A stretch of DNA of 64,000 nucleotides from Cymbidium sinense. Its lineage: Eukaryota; Streptophyta; Magnoliopsida; Asparagales; Orchidaceae. Shown here piece after piece: positions 1 through 10,197 of the stretch. Within the stretch, counting starts at the first letter, position 1; each line of letters opens with the position of its first letter. The stretch is from assembly GCA_021442155.1 (NCBI GenBank), contig CM038225.1:85076925-85140924 (forward strand). Reading direction: 5' to 3'. The notes below the pieces were generated by a model, which saw only the letters and a program-made list of their open reading frames with translations, did no database searches and had not been told where the DNA came from. The translations under genes were made by a program, and so were the position numbers.

Positions 1-1511
1 AGATAGGATTTCATGATAGTTGGAGGACTTGTTAGCAACAGTTTTAGTGCTTCAGAAGCAAGCCCTCCAGTTCATCTTAGTATAGTAGATGTCAGTCAGC
101 CTAAGCTAGTGCATGCCTTAGACCCAATTAAGACTCTACCCCCCATTGAGCAAGGTAGCACTAATATGTATAAGAGGTAGTGGAAAGTACCTCCATACAT
201 GAAAAAGATCTAAAATCCATGGTTAAGCAGTATGTGAAGGAAGCTTTGGCTCAAGCCTGGGTTGGATCATCGGTTCCAAAGGGTGGACCCTACCCAGAGG
301 AATTTGATGTCATCCAGTATCGTGAGGGTTTTGTGCCTCCTTCCTTCAAAAGCTTCGATGGCAGTGGGAATCTAAGGTAGCATATAGCTCACTTCTGGGC
401 CAGTTGTTGCAACACAGGTGGAAGTGATGCTTTGCTCTTTAGACTCTTTATGAGTAGCCTAGTGGTATCACTTTTGATTGGTATGCTAAACTCCCCAATA
501 GTTTAGTAAAGACATTTGCTGAGTTAGAGCAACTCTTCATCAAGAGATTTGCTGGAGCTCAGTAAAGGGTTACTGTAGGTGATTTGTTGTAACATAACAA
601 CACTTTGGTGAGTCACTTATTGATTATATTCTCTGATGGCGTAATCTGAGTATGAAGTGCGAACCACAGCTGTTTGAACAACATGCCATATAGATTGTCT
701 TGAATAATATTCATGGCCTAGTTGCCTTTATGTTTAAGGCCTTCACCATAAAGACATTTGAGAAGCTAATCAATAAGGCAAATAGTCTATAAGGAGGGGC
801 CAAATAATTGCCTTTTCCAGATCAGTTGCCGAAGTAGAAATCCCAAAAGGTCTATGAAAAGAAACCTGAGCGGTGATAGGTTGAGGGAAGCGACTAGAGA
901 TCGGTCCCAGAGACCATGACCTCAGTAGCCTCCACCTCCTTTTCCACCACCTAGGTAACCATACCAGCCTCCATAGCGACCTCCACGACAATAGCCATTT
1001 CCTCGCCATACCACCCGGTGATGGCATGCATCATGCCGGTAGCTATGGTCCACCTACTCTTTTAGATAAGTTAAATAAACCTTATTCTTTCAAGAGGGAG
1101 GTAGTCAAGAAGATCTTTAAGAACCTCTTAGAGAAACCTAGTTTTTAGCTAATCGAGCCTAGGAGATCGGAGGAAGTAGGCAAAAGTCATGATCCAAACT
1201 TTTGCCCTTACCACCATATGCTAGGCCACATTTTGGAGGATTGCTTCACATTCAAGGACTAGCTTGAACACAATTTCAAGACTGGTGTTGTAGTTATCCC
1301 AAAGGAATACCTTGTGGAACAATCTTCCGATTTGATTAGGGTAATCCTTGGGGTTACATGTGATCCTACCAAAACTAAAGAAGGTTGGGAAATTTCTTTA
1401 TCTAAAACCTCTAAGAAAATAATTCAGAAGATCAAGAAGCTTTCCTTGCAAGTGCCTGAGTCAGCTCAAACCTCCAACACCAAGGAAGGTTTGCAAGTTG
1501 CTCAACTCTAA
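1..1511 (+). pseudogene. gag: gag remnant of copy A
   Basis: Open pieces show a gag capsid region: PPSFKSFDGSGNLR near 330-378, then (after a stop at a former Gln codon) an HIAHF-like block, a DWYAKLPNSLVKTF block near 475-515 and an IHGLVAFMFKAFT block near 708-745. These follow the order of the retrotransposon gag family (PF03732). A CPYHH..GH..EDCFTFK block near 1,205-1,260 is a zinc-knuckle-like CHHC motif. A stop (TAG, 1,260-1,262) follows this knuckle where copy B keeps Trp (TGG), so it is a clear decay mutation. The piece 1,314-1,511 is the linker towards the protease. Several frameshifts are present. The true start lies left of the window. Confidence 0.75.
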
Positions 1512-2394
1512 GAAAGGGGAGCTCAAGCGCATGTGTATGGCCGGGATAGCTTTTAGCATATCCAACCATGTCTAGCCAGCCCTCCATCCACGGTGACTTC
1601 TATCACTTTAGCTAGCTTTTCTATTTCTTCTACTAGTAGAACTCTTGTATCAAAGGACAAGGGCATTAAATCACTTACTCCACTTATTCTACTTGGCTTC
1701 TACTTTGTACCTCCAAATACTTCCAAGAAATTGAAGAACAAAGCTGATTTGAATTACATCTGTGTCTCCTATGATGAGTTGTCTTCTTCTATTCCTAACA
1801 ATAACTCTTCAAGTCTAATCAACTATAACAATTTGATCTTCCTCTTTCAAATTCAGAGTTGGATTATCCAACTCTGAATACTATAGGTTCACCTCTTGAG
1901 ATAGACTTGGAATCATCCAATTCTGAGGGGTCCCATAGGAGAGGCTGTAGGTGAGCCTAAAGTGCAGGTAGAATCTTCCACCATCTTGCCTCATGAGATC
2001 ACCGAAGTTAACCTCCATAGTGGCAAGGTTCTACCTCCTAGGGCAGCACCTAAAGATAGAGGGAAATAATTCATTGGTTTTGAAGATTGAGAAGCCCTTC
2101 CACAAGATTCCCCACCCTAGGATATGCTTGTGGAAGATTAGCCGATGGTGGACTACAACGTCCATTCTCATCTAAGAAAGTTATCATCTAAGCTAAGCAT
2201 ATATGATTCCTTTTCTTATCCAAAGAGATGCAGGAATCTCTAATCAAGGCTCTCCTTGATCCTGAGATATGCTTAGCTTAGCTGACTACTATAGGTGAGG
2301 AAGCACATTATGCAAAAGAAGCCAAAGGGATCACCTTCACACATGAAGACCTTCTTCTAGGGGACTTGGAGCACAACTGTCCCCTATACATCAC

Positions 2395-2772
2395 AATTGA
2401 CATGGATCGATTCAGACTTGTGAGAGTTCTCATGGATCTAGGTGCATCAGTTAATATTATGAGTCTAAAGACCCTTGCCTATTTGAGGATCGACATCTTT
2501 ACACTCCGAGGTAATAGGATAATGTTGAGAGGATTCAATGAATAAGGTGAGCGGGCTTTAGGTTCTATAGTGTTACCTTTGGAGATAGGTGACTGGAAGA
2601 CTGAAGTCAAGTTCTACATCATTGATTCGAATACTTCATTCACTACTTTGCTTGGTAGGCCTTGGATACATAAGAATAGGATTGTTCCATCCTCCCTTCA
2701 TCAGTGCATCAAGTTCAGAAAAGATAGGATTGAATACCATGTCAACAGAGATGAAAAACTATTTTTAGTTTA
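2395..2772 (+). pseudogene. pro: Aspartic protease domain of copy A
   Basis: The translation contains VLMDLGASVNIM near 2,424-2,459, a D-x-GAS retropepsin active site with the catalytic Asp intact, followed by a flap region and LLGRPWIH near 2,650-2,673, the conserved C-terminal element of plant gypsy proteases. One stop (TAA, 2,543-2,545) sits in an FNE-stop-GERALG block; copy B has a TAG at the same codon, so the ancestor probably had Gln there. The part after that stop is open to 2,770. The domain would have cut the gag-pol polyprotein inside virus-like particles; it is now broken. Confidence 0.8.
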
Positions 2773-2849
2773 AGAGATTAAGATCTATGAAGATGCAACC
2801 TACTATCTTCCTCAAAACACTCTTTCTTGTGAACTTGGAGAAAATTCAA

Positions 2850-2935
2850 ATGCAAAAATAAAAGAAAAAGAAAATGAAGAAAAAGAAAAATGAAAAGAAA
2901 AATAAAAGAAAAATAAAAGTCCAAGTACACAAGAA
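2850..2935 (+). repeat. Purine-only A/G tract between protease and RT
   Basis: About 85 bases are almost purely A and G, in words such as AAAAGAAAAAG and AAAATGAAG. In the pol frame they would encode a Lys/Glu-rich linker. The same tract, with different exact spacing, occurs in copy B on the minus strand (22,330-22,405), so it belongs to the family and is not a private microsatellite of one copy. Confidence 0.7.
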
Positions 2936-3635
2936 AGCAAAAATGAAGAAGAAATAGATCTGCATATAACATTCCACCCATAGTTCATTCTATCATATGG
3001 ACATGTGGGTAGGATGGCTCAACCTCCACCAGGTAGAGGAGGAGAAAGCGTTCTAGAGGTGGAAGACCCCCTAGTTGGCCTTCAGCCAACAGAGGTCATG
3101 TTCAAGTTCATAGGAGTACCCCTACTATTCACACAGACTTGGAATCCAACTCAAGGATGAGTCTAATGTGATTAGTATACCATCCAACCCCTCTCAGTGG
3201 GTTCCATTGGAGGTGATTTTTGACTTTGACAGAGACAAAGATGAGGCCTCCTAGCAAAGCAAAGTATTCAAATATGATTTATGTGAAACTATTAGGTAGC
3301 AGTTGGGAACCTTAGCTCTTACCTCACTTACATCTCAGAAAGTTAAAGGTTTGATAGTTAAGGAAATCCCTAAGTCTTCTAGTGACATGAAGTAGAAGAG
3401 GTTCTTTTTGGAATCATCCTCTTCAAGCCCTGAAGTTGATATAGAGCTTGAGGAAGATACTTTTAAAGAATTAATGGAACTACCGCTTTAATTTTACTCT
3501 CCTTGTGTTCAAAATCTTGTGTAGAAAGGTTTGGTTCCTCACATGTGGTCCAAGCATAGGTTAGAGTATTTTAAAAAGCTATGAAATAATTCAGGCAGGG
3601 AAGCACAATCAAGAGCAGGACTAAGATTCAGTACA

Positions 3636-4730
3636 GTGGGTCCGGTCGATGATGAAGATTATTGCTTAGTTGTTACCAACCATTTGGAATCTAATAGGTT
3701 CTTCTCACACATCCCCAAATCTTATGAGAATGTGTGTTTAGAAATCTCAGATGATCCAGATGATCTCCAAGTCAAAGAGGCATCGCCAGAATTTGAAGAA
3801 GAAATCCATTCAATAATTGACAAACTTAAAGAAATTAACCTCGGGATAGAAGAAAATCCTTGCCCGACATACATCAATTTGTTGTTGAATGATGAAGAAA
3901 CCAGTGACTTAGTTAGGCTATTGACTGAGTTTAAAGACTGCTTCGCATGGAGTTATGAAGAAATTTCGATTATCTCACGTAGCGTCCACAAGCTAGTAAT
4001 AGATCTAACCTACCCTATTAAGCAAGCTCCTAGACACATGCGATTAGAAATTAAACAACAGGTCATTTCTAAAGTCAAGAAATTGATTGATGCTGGTTTC
4101 ATCAGGGAAGAAAAATATCCTACCTGGTTAGCTAGTGTCATCCCAGTTAAGAAAAGAATGGCCAAATTTGCATTTACGTCAATTTTAGAGACTTAAATAA
4201 GGCATGTCCTAAGGATGAGTTTCCTTTTCCTATACCAGAATTAATGGTGGACATTGCCTCATCTCATGTTATGTTTTCTTTCATGGATAGATCATCTGGG
4301 TATAACTAGAATCAAGATGTCTCCTGAAGATGAAAGAAACATTACTTTTTGAACCCGATTGGAATCTTCTATTATAGGGTCATGCCTTTCGGCCTTAAAA
4401 ATGCTGGTGCTACATACCAATGGGCCATGACTTAGATCTTCAACAAACTCATCCATCATCAAGTTGAGTGTTATGTTGATGATCTAGTAGTCAAGAGCAG
4501 AGAATAGGAAGACCATCTCTTTGACTTGAGAGTATTTTTTGAATGGTTAAGACAATATAACCTTAAAATAAATCCCGTGAAGTGTGCATTCGGAGTTGCT
4601 TCAGGGAAATTCCTTGGGTTTGTTGTTCAACACTGAGGAATATAAATAGATCTTGAAAAGAATAAAGCTATCTTAGGAATGTTACCTCCTAAGAGTTTAA
4701 CTCAACTCAGATCCTATCAAAGATGATTGG
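3636..4730 (+). pseudogene. pol (RT): Reverse transcriptase domain of copy A, with N-terminal extension
   Basis: Residues 1-186 of the open piece 3,636-4,196 give an acidic linker and then FKDCFAWSYEEI and KLIDAGFIREEKYPTWLASV, the standard entry to gypsy RT. The frame then shifts. Downstream blocks include DLNKACPKDEFPFPIPELMVD-like sequence near 4,190-4,245, RVMPFGLKNAGATYQ near 4,376-4,421 and the catalytic YVDD at 4,472-4,483 followed by LVVKS. Both Asp residues of YVDD are kept. At least three stops and frame changes interrupt it, including stops in FVVQH-stop-GI and YQR-stop-LAYLR, where copy B reads through. The domain would have copied the element's RNA from a tRNA primer. Confidence 0.85.
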
Positions 4731-5192
4731 CGTATCTAAGATGCTTTATCTCAAACCTATCAGAGAGATGCAAGCCATTCTCAGCACTTGTCAAAAAGGA
4801 CACTAAGTTCAAGTGGGATGATAAGTACCAGCATACCTTTGAAGACATCAAAGAGTACTTGGTGGTAGATCTAGCGACTCCCTATCCCGAGCCATTGATC
4901 CTTTTACACCTTTGCATTGGACAACTCTCTCGGTGCTCTGTTGGTCCAAGCCAATGATGAGGGGAAGGAAAGTGCACTCTACTACCTCCATCATCATCTA
5001 ATTCTAGCTGAAGCAAACTATCCACCTATTGAGAAACATTGCCTAGCTTTGATCTTTGCATCCCATAAGCTACAACATTATATGCTTTCTCATAAGTTGA
5101 ACATGATCTCTAGAACAAATTCACTGCAGTACCTCATGACACGACCAATGTTTTTTGGATGTTTGGCTCATTGGTCCATGATTCTCTCATAA
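4727..5192 (+). pseudogene. pol (RH): First (retroviral-type) RNase H region of copy A
   Basis: Two overlapping open pieces in different frames carry the RT connection and RNase H-like region: KPFSALVKKDTKFKWDDKYQ near 4,770-4,828, then MDNSLGALLVQANDEGKESA near 4,917-4,976, EANYPPIEKHCLALIFA near 5,012-5,062 and LQHYMLSHKL. This is the usual tether/RNase H order in gypsy pol. The frame changes near 4,915-4,957. After LQYLMTRP the sequence becomes poorly conserved. Copy B holds the same blocks on the minus strand (about 20,010-20,440). Confidence 0.75.
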
Positions 5193-5289
5193 TTTGATAT
5201 CACATTTGTACCCCTCCATATGATAAAAGGCTAGACACTTCTTGAATTTCTTAGCACCCACTTCTTGTTGATTCTCACTTAGTGATGAT

Positions 5290-5760
5290 CTCCCGATGAA
5301 CAAATCATGAACTTAGGGAGACAAACCGTTGAGAGTATTTTGATGGTCTTTGCTTCTTTTCTTAAAGGTGAAGCACCACGATCTATTCTCCTAGAAAAGG
5401 GGTAGGAATAGTTCTTCTAACTCCAAACCATGATGTGATGATATTCTCATACTATCTTTCCAACCCCTGCACCAATAATGAAGCTGAGTATGAGGCTTTG
5501 ATTGTTGGTTTGGAGTTAGCCATCACTATCAATGTCAAGTGCATCAACATCTTTGGGGATTCTCAGTTTATCATCAACCAAATTATCGGGTCTTACCAGG
5601 TCCTCAAACCCAAGCTTCATTATTATTATGAGTATACCATGAAGTTATTGGCCCAAATTCCCAAAATCACCATCTACATGGTTCCCTGAGTAGAGAACGC
5701 AATAGCAGATGCCTTGGCTAAACTTGTTAAAGATTTGGCATGTCTGGATGTTGAGTCCAT
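5290..5760 (+). pseudogene. pol (aRNH): Second, archaeal-type RNase H (aRNH) of copy A
   Basis: An EYFDG block near 5,335 (first catalytic Asp) is followed, after frame changes, by YLSNPCTNNEAEYEALIVGL near 5,455-5,513, supplying the catalytic Glu, then NIFGDSQFIINQIIGSYQVL near 5,548-5,607 with the second Asp, and AIADALAKLVKDLA near 5,701-5,742 with the last Asp. This duplicated RNase H between RT-RNase H and integrase is the hallmark of plant Tat elements. A stop lies just before the last block. The open central piece is 5,435-5,689. Confidence 0.85.
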
Positions 5761-6039
5761 TTTAGTAAGGATCCAAAATAGATAAGTCCTATCCCTTATT
5801 GATTCTGAACTCATCGAGAGACTTTCTCTTGAAGGGGAGCTTTCCATTACCAAAAAAGATAAGGAGCTAAATTAGAGGCAATCGTTCATAGATTACTTAA
5901 ACACTGACAAACTACCTCAAGAAAGGTCATAAGCCCATCAGGTGAAATAGAGAGCTCTCTCTTATGCTCTTGTTGATGGCACCTATCTTCGTCCTTTATG
6001 GTTGTTTGTTGTTTGGACAAAACAAAGCCCGTGGCATTA

Positions 6040-6984
6040 TAGCGAGGTACATTCACATCCCATGTGAAGATGAAGTCATCAAGATTTCAAGCCTGGATCA
6101 ACCATTAATTTATGATATTCTCAAATCCCTCCTCTAAATTCATATTTGATTAAATGAGTGATCCTCCTTCTTCCAAGGGGCATTGATTCATCTTAGGCGC
6201 ATTAACTTTTCCAAGTGGGGGAAGCCATCCCACTCATAGAGGTCACCATTTCGGCATGTGCTTCTTTTTTGAACATATCGTATATATGTTCGGGGTGCCT
6301 CAATGAATTATATCGATAATGGTATTGCATTCAAAAGTATGAAGATCAATAACTTTGCCATAAGACATGATATAGATTGGAGATGCTCCACCATCTACTA
6401 CCCTATAGATAATGGCTTAGCAGAAGCATTCAACAAAACTCTCATCCAGATACTGAAGAAGACTCTTGTTGACAACAAAAGACAGTGGAACGAGCAGTTG
6501 GTTGAAGCCTTGTGGACCTACCAAATCACATACCGAACTCCAACTCAGTCTACCCAGTTCTCCTTAGTGTATGGGTCTAAAGCTATTCTTCCTTTATAAG
6601 TTCAACTCCCTTCACTAAGGATAGCATTGGGTAACAAGATCACTACCAACCAGAATTCTAAGTTATAGTTAGAAGAGTTCGATGGTTTGGAGAAAAGTTG
6701 CCTACGGGCATGCCAAAATGTCGAGTTGTACAAGGCCAAAATGATTCAAGCTTACAATAAGCTGGTCTTCCTTAGGTCATTTTCGAGTAGGAGAAGTTGT
6801 GTTAGTCCTAAGGAGACCAATTGTTGCCCATCGAACGATGAGAGGCAAGTTTGAACCCACTTGGGAAGGCCCCTATGTCTTAGAGAATGCCTACCAAGGA
6901 GGATCTTATCAGCTTATTGATTGTAAAGGGGAACACTTGATGCTTCTAATTAATGGTCTCTACCTAAAAAAATATTACCCATGA
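6040..6984 (+). pseudogene. pol (INT): Integrase remnant of copy A, zinc-binding part missing
   Basis: The core is readable at 6,303-6,599: YIDNGIAF (second catalytic Asp), IYYPIDNGLAEAFNKTL carrying the catalytic Glu, LWTYQITYRTPTQST and FSLVYGSKAILPL. The C-terminal part GPYVLENAYQGGSYQLIDCK near 6,863-6,922 ends at YLKKYYP and a stop at 6,982-6,984. The HHCC domain and the first catalytic Asp region, present in copy B (VHSGLYGAHQ, CHQCQVHD), are not recognisable here. The space between the aRNH and the core is shorter and garbled, so a deletion around 5,950-6,290 is likely. Confidence 0.8.
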
Positions 6985-7089
6985 AATAAAACTTATTTGA
7001 AAATAATCATTAATAAAAAGAACAAAATTTGATTCCATTCATTAAATCTTCTCTTCTTTTGAAGTGTTGTTTACTTGTCTTGTGAATCC

Positions 7090-8010
7090 GTTGTGATGTG
7101 TTTAGGGTAGGTGTAAGAGTCCCCAGTGGCATCCTATCCCTCTTTCACAACATAAACACATACTCCTGTTGCTTTTAGAATAGGTGTGAGCACCAGAGGC
7201 ATCCTATTTCTATTAGCATAACTAAGTTAGGTGTAAGAGTCCACCAGTGGAAAATTTGTTTGGTGGGAATTCTTGTTGCCATCGTGGCATCATCTCATAA
7301 TTTCTTAGTGTGTTTTAAGATAAGTGTAAGAGTCCCGTAGAGGAATCCTATTCTTTTAACACATGCACAAAACAAACACAAATCTGTTATCTCAGGCTAT
7401 TTGGATGTGGGAGCAAGTCCCTTGTGTCACTCACTCATTTAGATGCTCTAAGTCTAGTCTACACGATACTCGTTAGTATGTCACCCTAATGGTCATTTGT
7501 TAGAGGATGTGAGTCCCTGAGCTTTCTTCCTAACTTGATCATTGCAAACCAATAAGCACCTTATTATTTTGGTAGACTTCACTGCCCTGCCAGTAAGCTA
7601 CCTCATGATTGACTTTGCTTAAGAAGATGTGAGTTCCTGAGCTTTCTTCTTGAACAAGCCATCATGCACTAACTAGGTTGAGTATATTTGAGGTTTAGGG
7701 TAAGTCCCCCAGAGGCCCCTTTCCTCTTGACTACTTTTACAATGATCTAAGTCCCCCAATGGCATTCACTCAGTAGTCTCCCTAGGTCAGATAACACTTA
7801 TCAAGCCGAAGATAGACTATCGTAGCAGTTAGTTCTGCTATAGGAAGATATGAGTCCCTGAGCTTTCTTCCTAGGTTGATTGCTACAAATTGACGGGCAC
7901 CTTAGGTTGGTTGATGTTCACTATGCTGATAGCGACTCACCCAGTGAGTACACTACTCTTGGCAGATATGAGTCCCCTCATTTTCTTCTTGAGTTGGACA
8001 CTGAATACTA
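7090..8010 (+). repeat. Short-unit repeats at the start of the copy A 3' region
   Basis: Right after the integrase stop the sequence becomes non-coding and repetitive. Variants of GGTGTAAGAGTCCCCAGTGG recur near 7,108, 7,183, 7,230 and 7,323 at roughly 50-100-base spacing. A second word, GATGTGAGTCCCTGAGCTTT followed by CTTCC, recurs near 7,504, 7,624, 7,842 and 7,962. The same words occur inverted in copy B (16,280-18,040). No open reading frame of note is present. This is the 3' untranslated region of the Tat element. Confidence 0.65.
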
Positions 8011-8239
8011 TTGGATATATGACTAGCCATGTCATTTTCTCTAGGGTGTTAGATTAAGCTTTTAGCACCCCCATCCCCTGTGGGCACTCTACGTGGATCA
8101 ATTCCTTTGTGACCCTATTTAGACACTACCAGTTACTTGGATTGATAGTTCCCCTTTCTAGCACCCGTGGTTGGAAAATTTGTTCGATGTAGATTTTCTT
8201 GGTTCATTAAATCTGAGATAGGTCTAGGCTGATATAAGC

Positions 8240-9840
8240 TCCTTCTCAGTTTGATCCCTCACAAACTAATAGGGTCCATGATAAACAACTAAAATCAAAC
8301 AAACTAACTAAAATAAATAAAAAAATAAAATTTTTGCTTTTGGATTATGAATTCAAGCCTGTAAATGCCCCTTTTTCCAAGCAGACATCCTATCTTTATG
8401 ATAGTGTCAGCATAACTCCCCATAAGAATTGTCTGACTACTTGAGTTGAGATAAATCCCCAGGTTGATACTCACTCCGTAGTCGCCCATAGGTCGACTTC
8501 AATCTATTTTTCCACAAGTAGGTTACCTCGATAGTCATTCCACTTTGAAAGATGTAGACTATGATGCATTCTTTCTAGCATGATTATCACAAATTGACGT
8601 GCAGTTTAGGTCGGGTTCAATTTATTGCCTAAAGTAATCGATCACCCTAGTGATCTTTTCTAGTGGAAGATGTGAGTCCCCAAGCTTTCTTCTCTTGAAT
8701 TGATCATTGCAAACTGAAAGGCACTCTTTTGGTTGGATAGTTCTCCCATCGAGAAGCTACTCCGTTTGGTTCAGTAAATTTAAGATAGGTCTAGTCTTTA
8801 CAAAGCTTCTCCTCAGTTTGATCCATTGCAAATCAACATAATCCATTAAAATAAATTTAAAAATGAAACTAATCTTTGACTATCCTTAAGCTAATTTAAG
8901 TCCCCCAACAACATTCACTCAATAGTCGCCCTTTGCTTTGCCCAATACCACCCGTTTCTCATCTGTAGAAGATGTGAGTCTCCATGCTTTATTCTTAAGA
9001 CTTGACCATTGCAAACCAAGGTATTTCTCCCTTGGTTAGATAGTCCTACGTTGTGGTTGGTAAGCTACTCCCTTTGGTTCAGTAAGTCTGAGTTAAATCT
9101 AGGCTTCTACAAAGCTCATCCTCAGTTTGATCTATCACAAACCAACAAAATCCATCAATAATAAACAAAATAAATGAATCTAAAAAATGAAACTAATCTT
9201 TGACTATCGACGATTTAAGTCATTCACTCAATATCATTACAGTGGGTTCAAATCTTGCCAAAATTGATCACCCTATTGGTTCCTGTCTATAGAAGATGTG
9301 AGTCCCCGTGCTTTCTTCTTAAGACTTTACCATTGCAAACCAAAAGGCATTTCTCCTTGGTTGGGTAGTCTACCTTGTGGTTGGTATACTATTCCCTTTG
9401 GATTGGTAAATCTGAGTTAGGTTTGGTCATCATGGCCCCTACTCAATACAATTCATCACAAACTGATGGGATCCATCATAAATTAAAATAAATAAATAAA
9501 AATTAAAATCAATCTTTGACTATCCTTGAGCTGATTTAAGTCCCCCAGCAGCATTCACTCAATAGTCAGCCCTAGGTTGGGTTCAATCTGTTCTCTTGCC
9601 AATAGATCACCCCAGCAACTCGTCTCTACTTTGGAGGATGTAAGTCTACTACGCTTTCTTCCTAGTATGGTTGCTGCATACCAAAAGGAATCCCTTTGGT
9701 TGGTTAGTCCTACTACATGTTTATTAGACTACCCCTTTAGAGTAGTAAATCTGAGTTAGGTCTTAGCCTCCATGGCTCCTACTTGGTGCAACCCATCACA
9801 AACCAACAGGGTTCATCTTAAAATTTAAACCTAACAAAAA
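8240..9840 (+). repeat. Tandem array of ~300-340-bp monomers in the copy A 3' region
   Basis: A composite unit repeats in one orientation. It runs from GAAGATGTGAGTCCCC-CTTTCTTC, through ATTGCAAACC, a TTGGTTGGATAGTC-like block, TAAGCTACTCC and CTCAGTTTGATCC-ATCACAAACC, to TGAAACTAATCTTTGACTAT and a CATTCACTCAATAGTC block. Starts of the first word are at 8,666, 8,968, 9,292 and 9,634, giving spacings of 302, 324 and 342. The CTCAGTTTGATCC word recurs at about 8,243, 8,811, 9,121, 9,441 and 9,780. An older, longer monomer therefore precedes the regular ones. Copies are visibly diverged. Confidence 0.8.
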
Positions 9841-10197
9841 ACAAATTCAAACAATTCAATCCTTTCCCTAGTGGAACTCAAATCAAATCTCCTTCTTCTT
9901 AGTGAGAATCAAATGAAACTTTTCATCTCCTTGTGGATGACTTGAACCGACTTTCCTAGTGAAAGGTTCATACTCTACCCCTTAATGGATGTCTTCCCTC
10001 TCTTTTATGTCTTGGACATAAGAAAAGCCACATTGCAATAAGCTCTAGATTCTTTCTCTTCCTTGGGTTAAGGATAGATTATTTCTGTTAGTGCTTGTGA
10101 GAATCAAATCAAACTTTTCGGTGTTGTTGATCATTTCGATCAACACCAATATGTGTGATGTTCCTTGTCAGTCACACCACACTTATTGGGTGCCCTT
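9841..10197 (+). other. Unique end of the copy A 3' region before the LTR
   Basis: About 350 bases separate the tandem array from the LTR. They carry CCTAGTGGAACTCAAATC and TTCCTAGTGAAAGGTTC words that match copy B in inverse orientation (about 15,860-16,060), so they belong to the element. A short hairpin GGTGTTGTTGATCA-TTTCGATCAACACC lies near 10,121-10,147. A classical polypurine tract directly before the LTR start was not seen. Confidence 0.5.
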
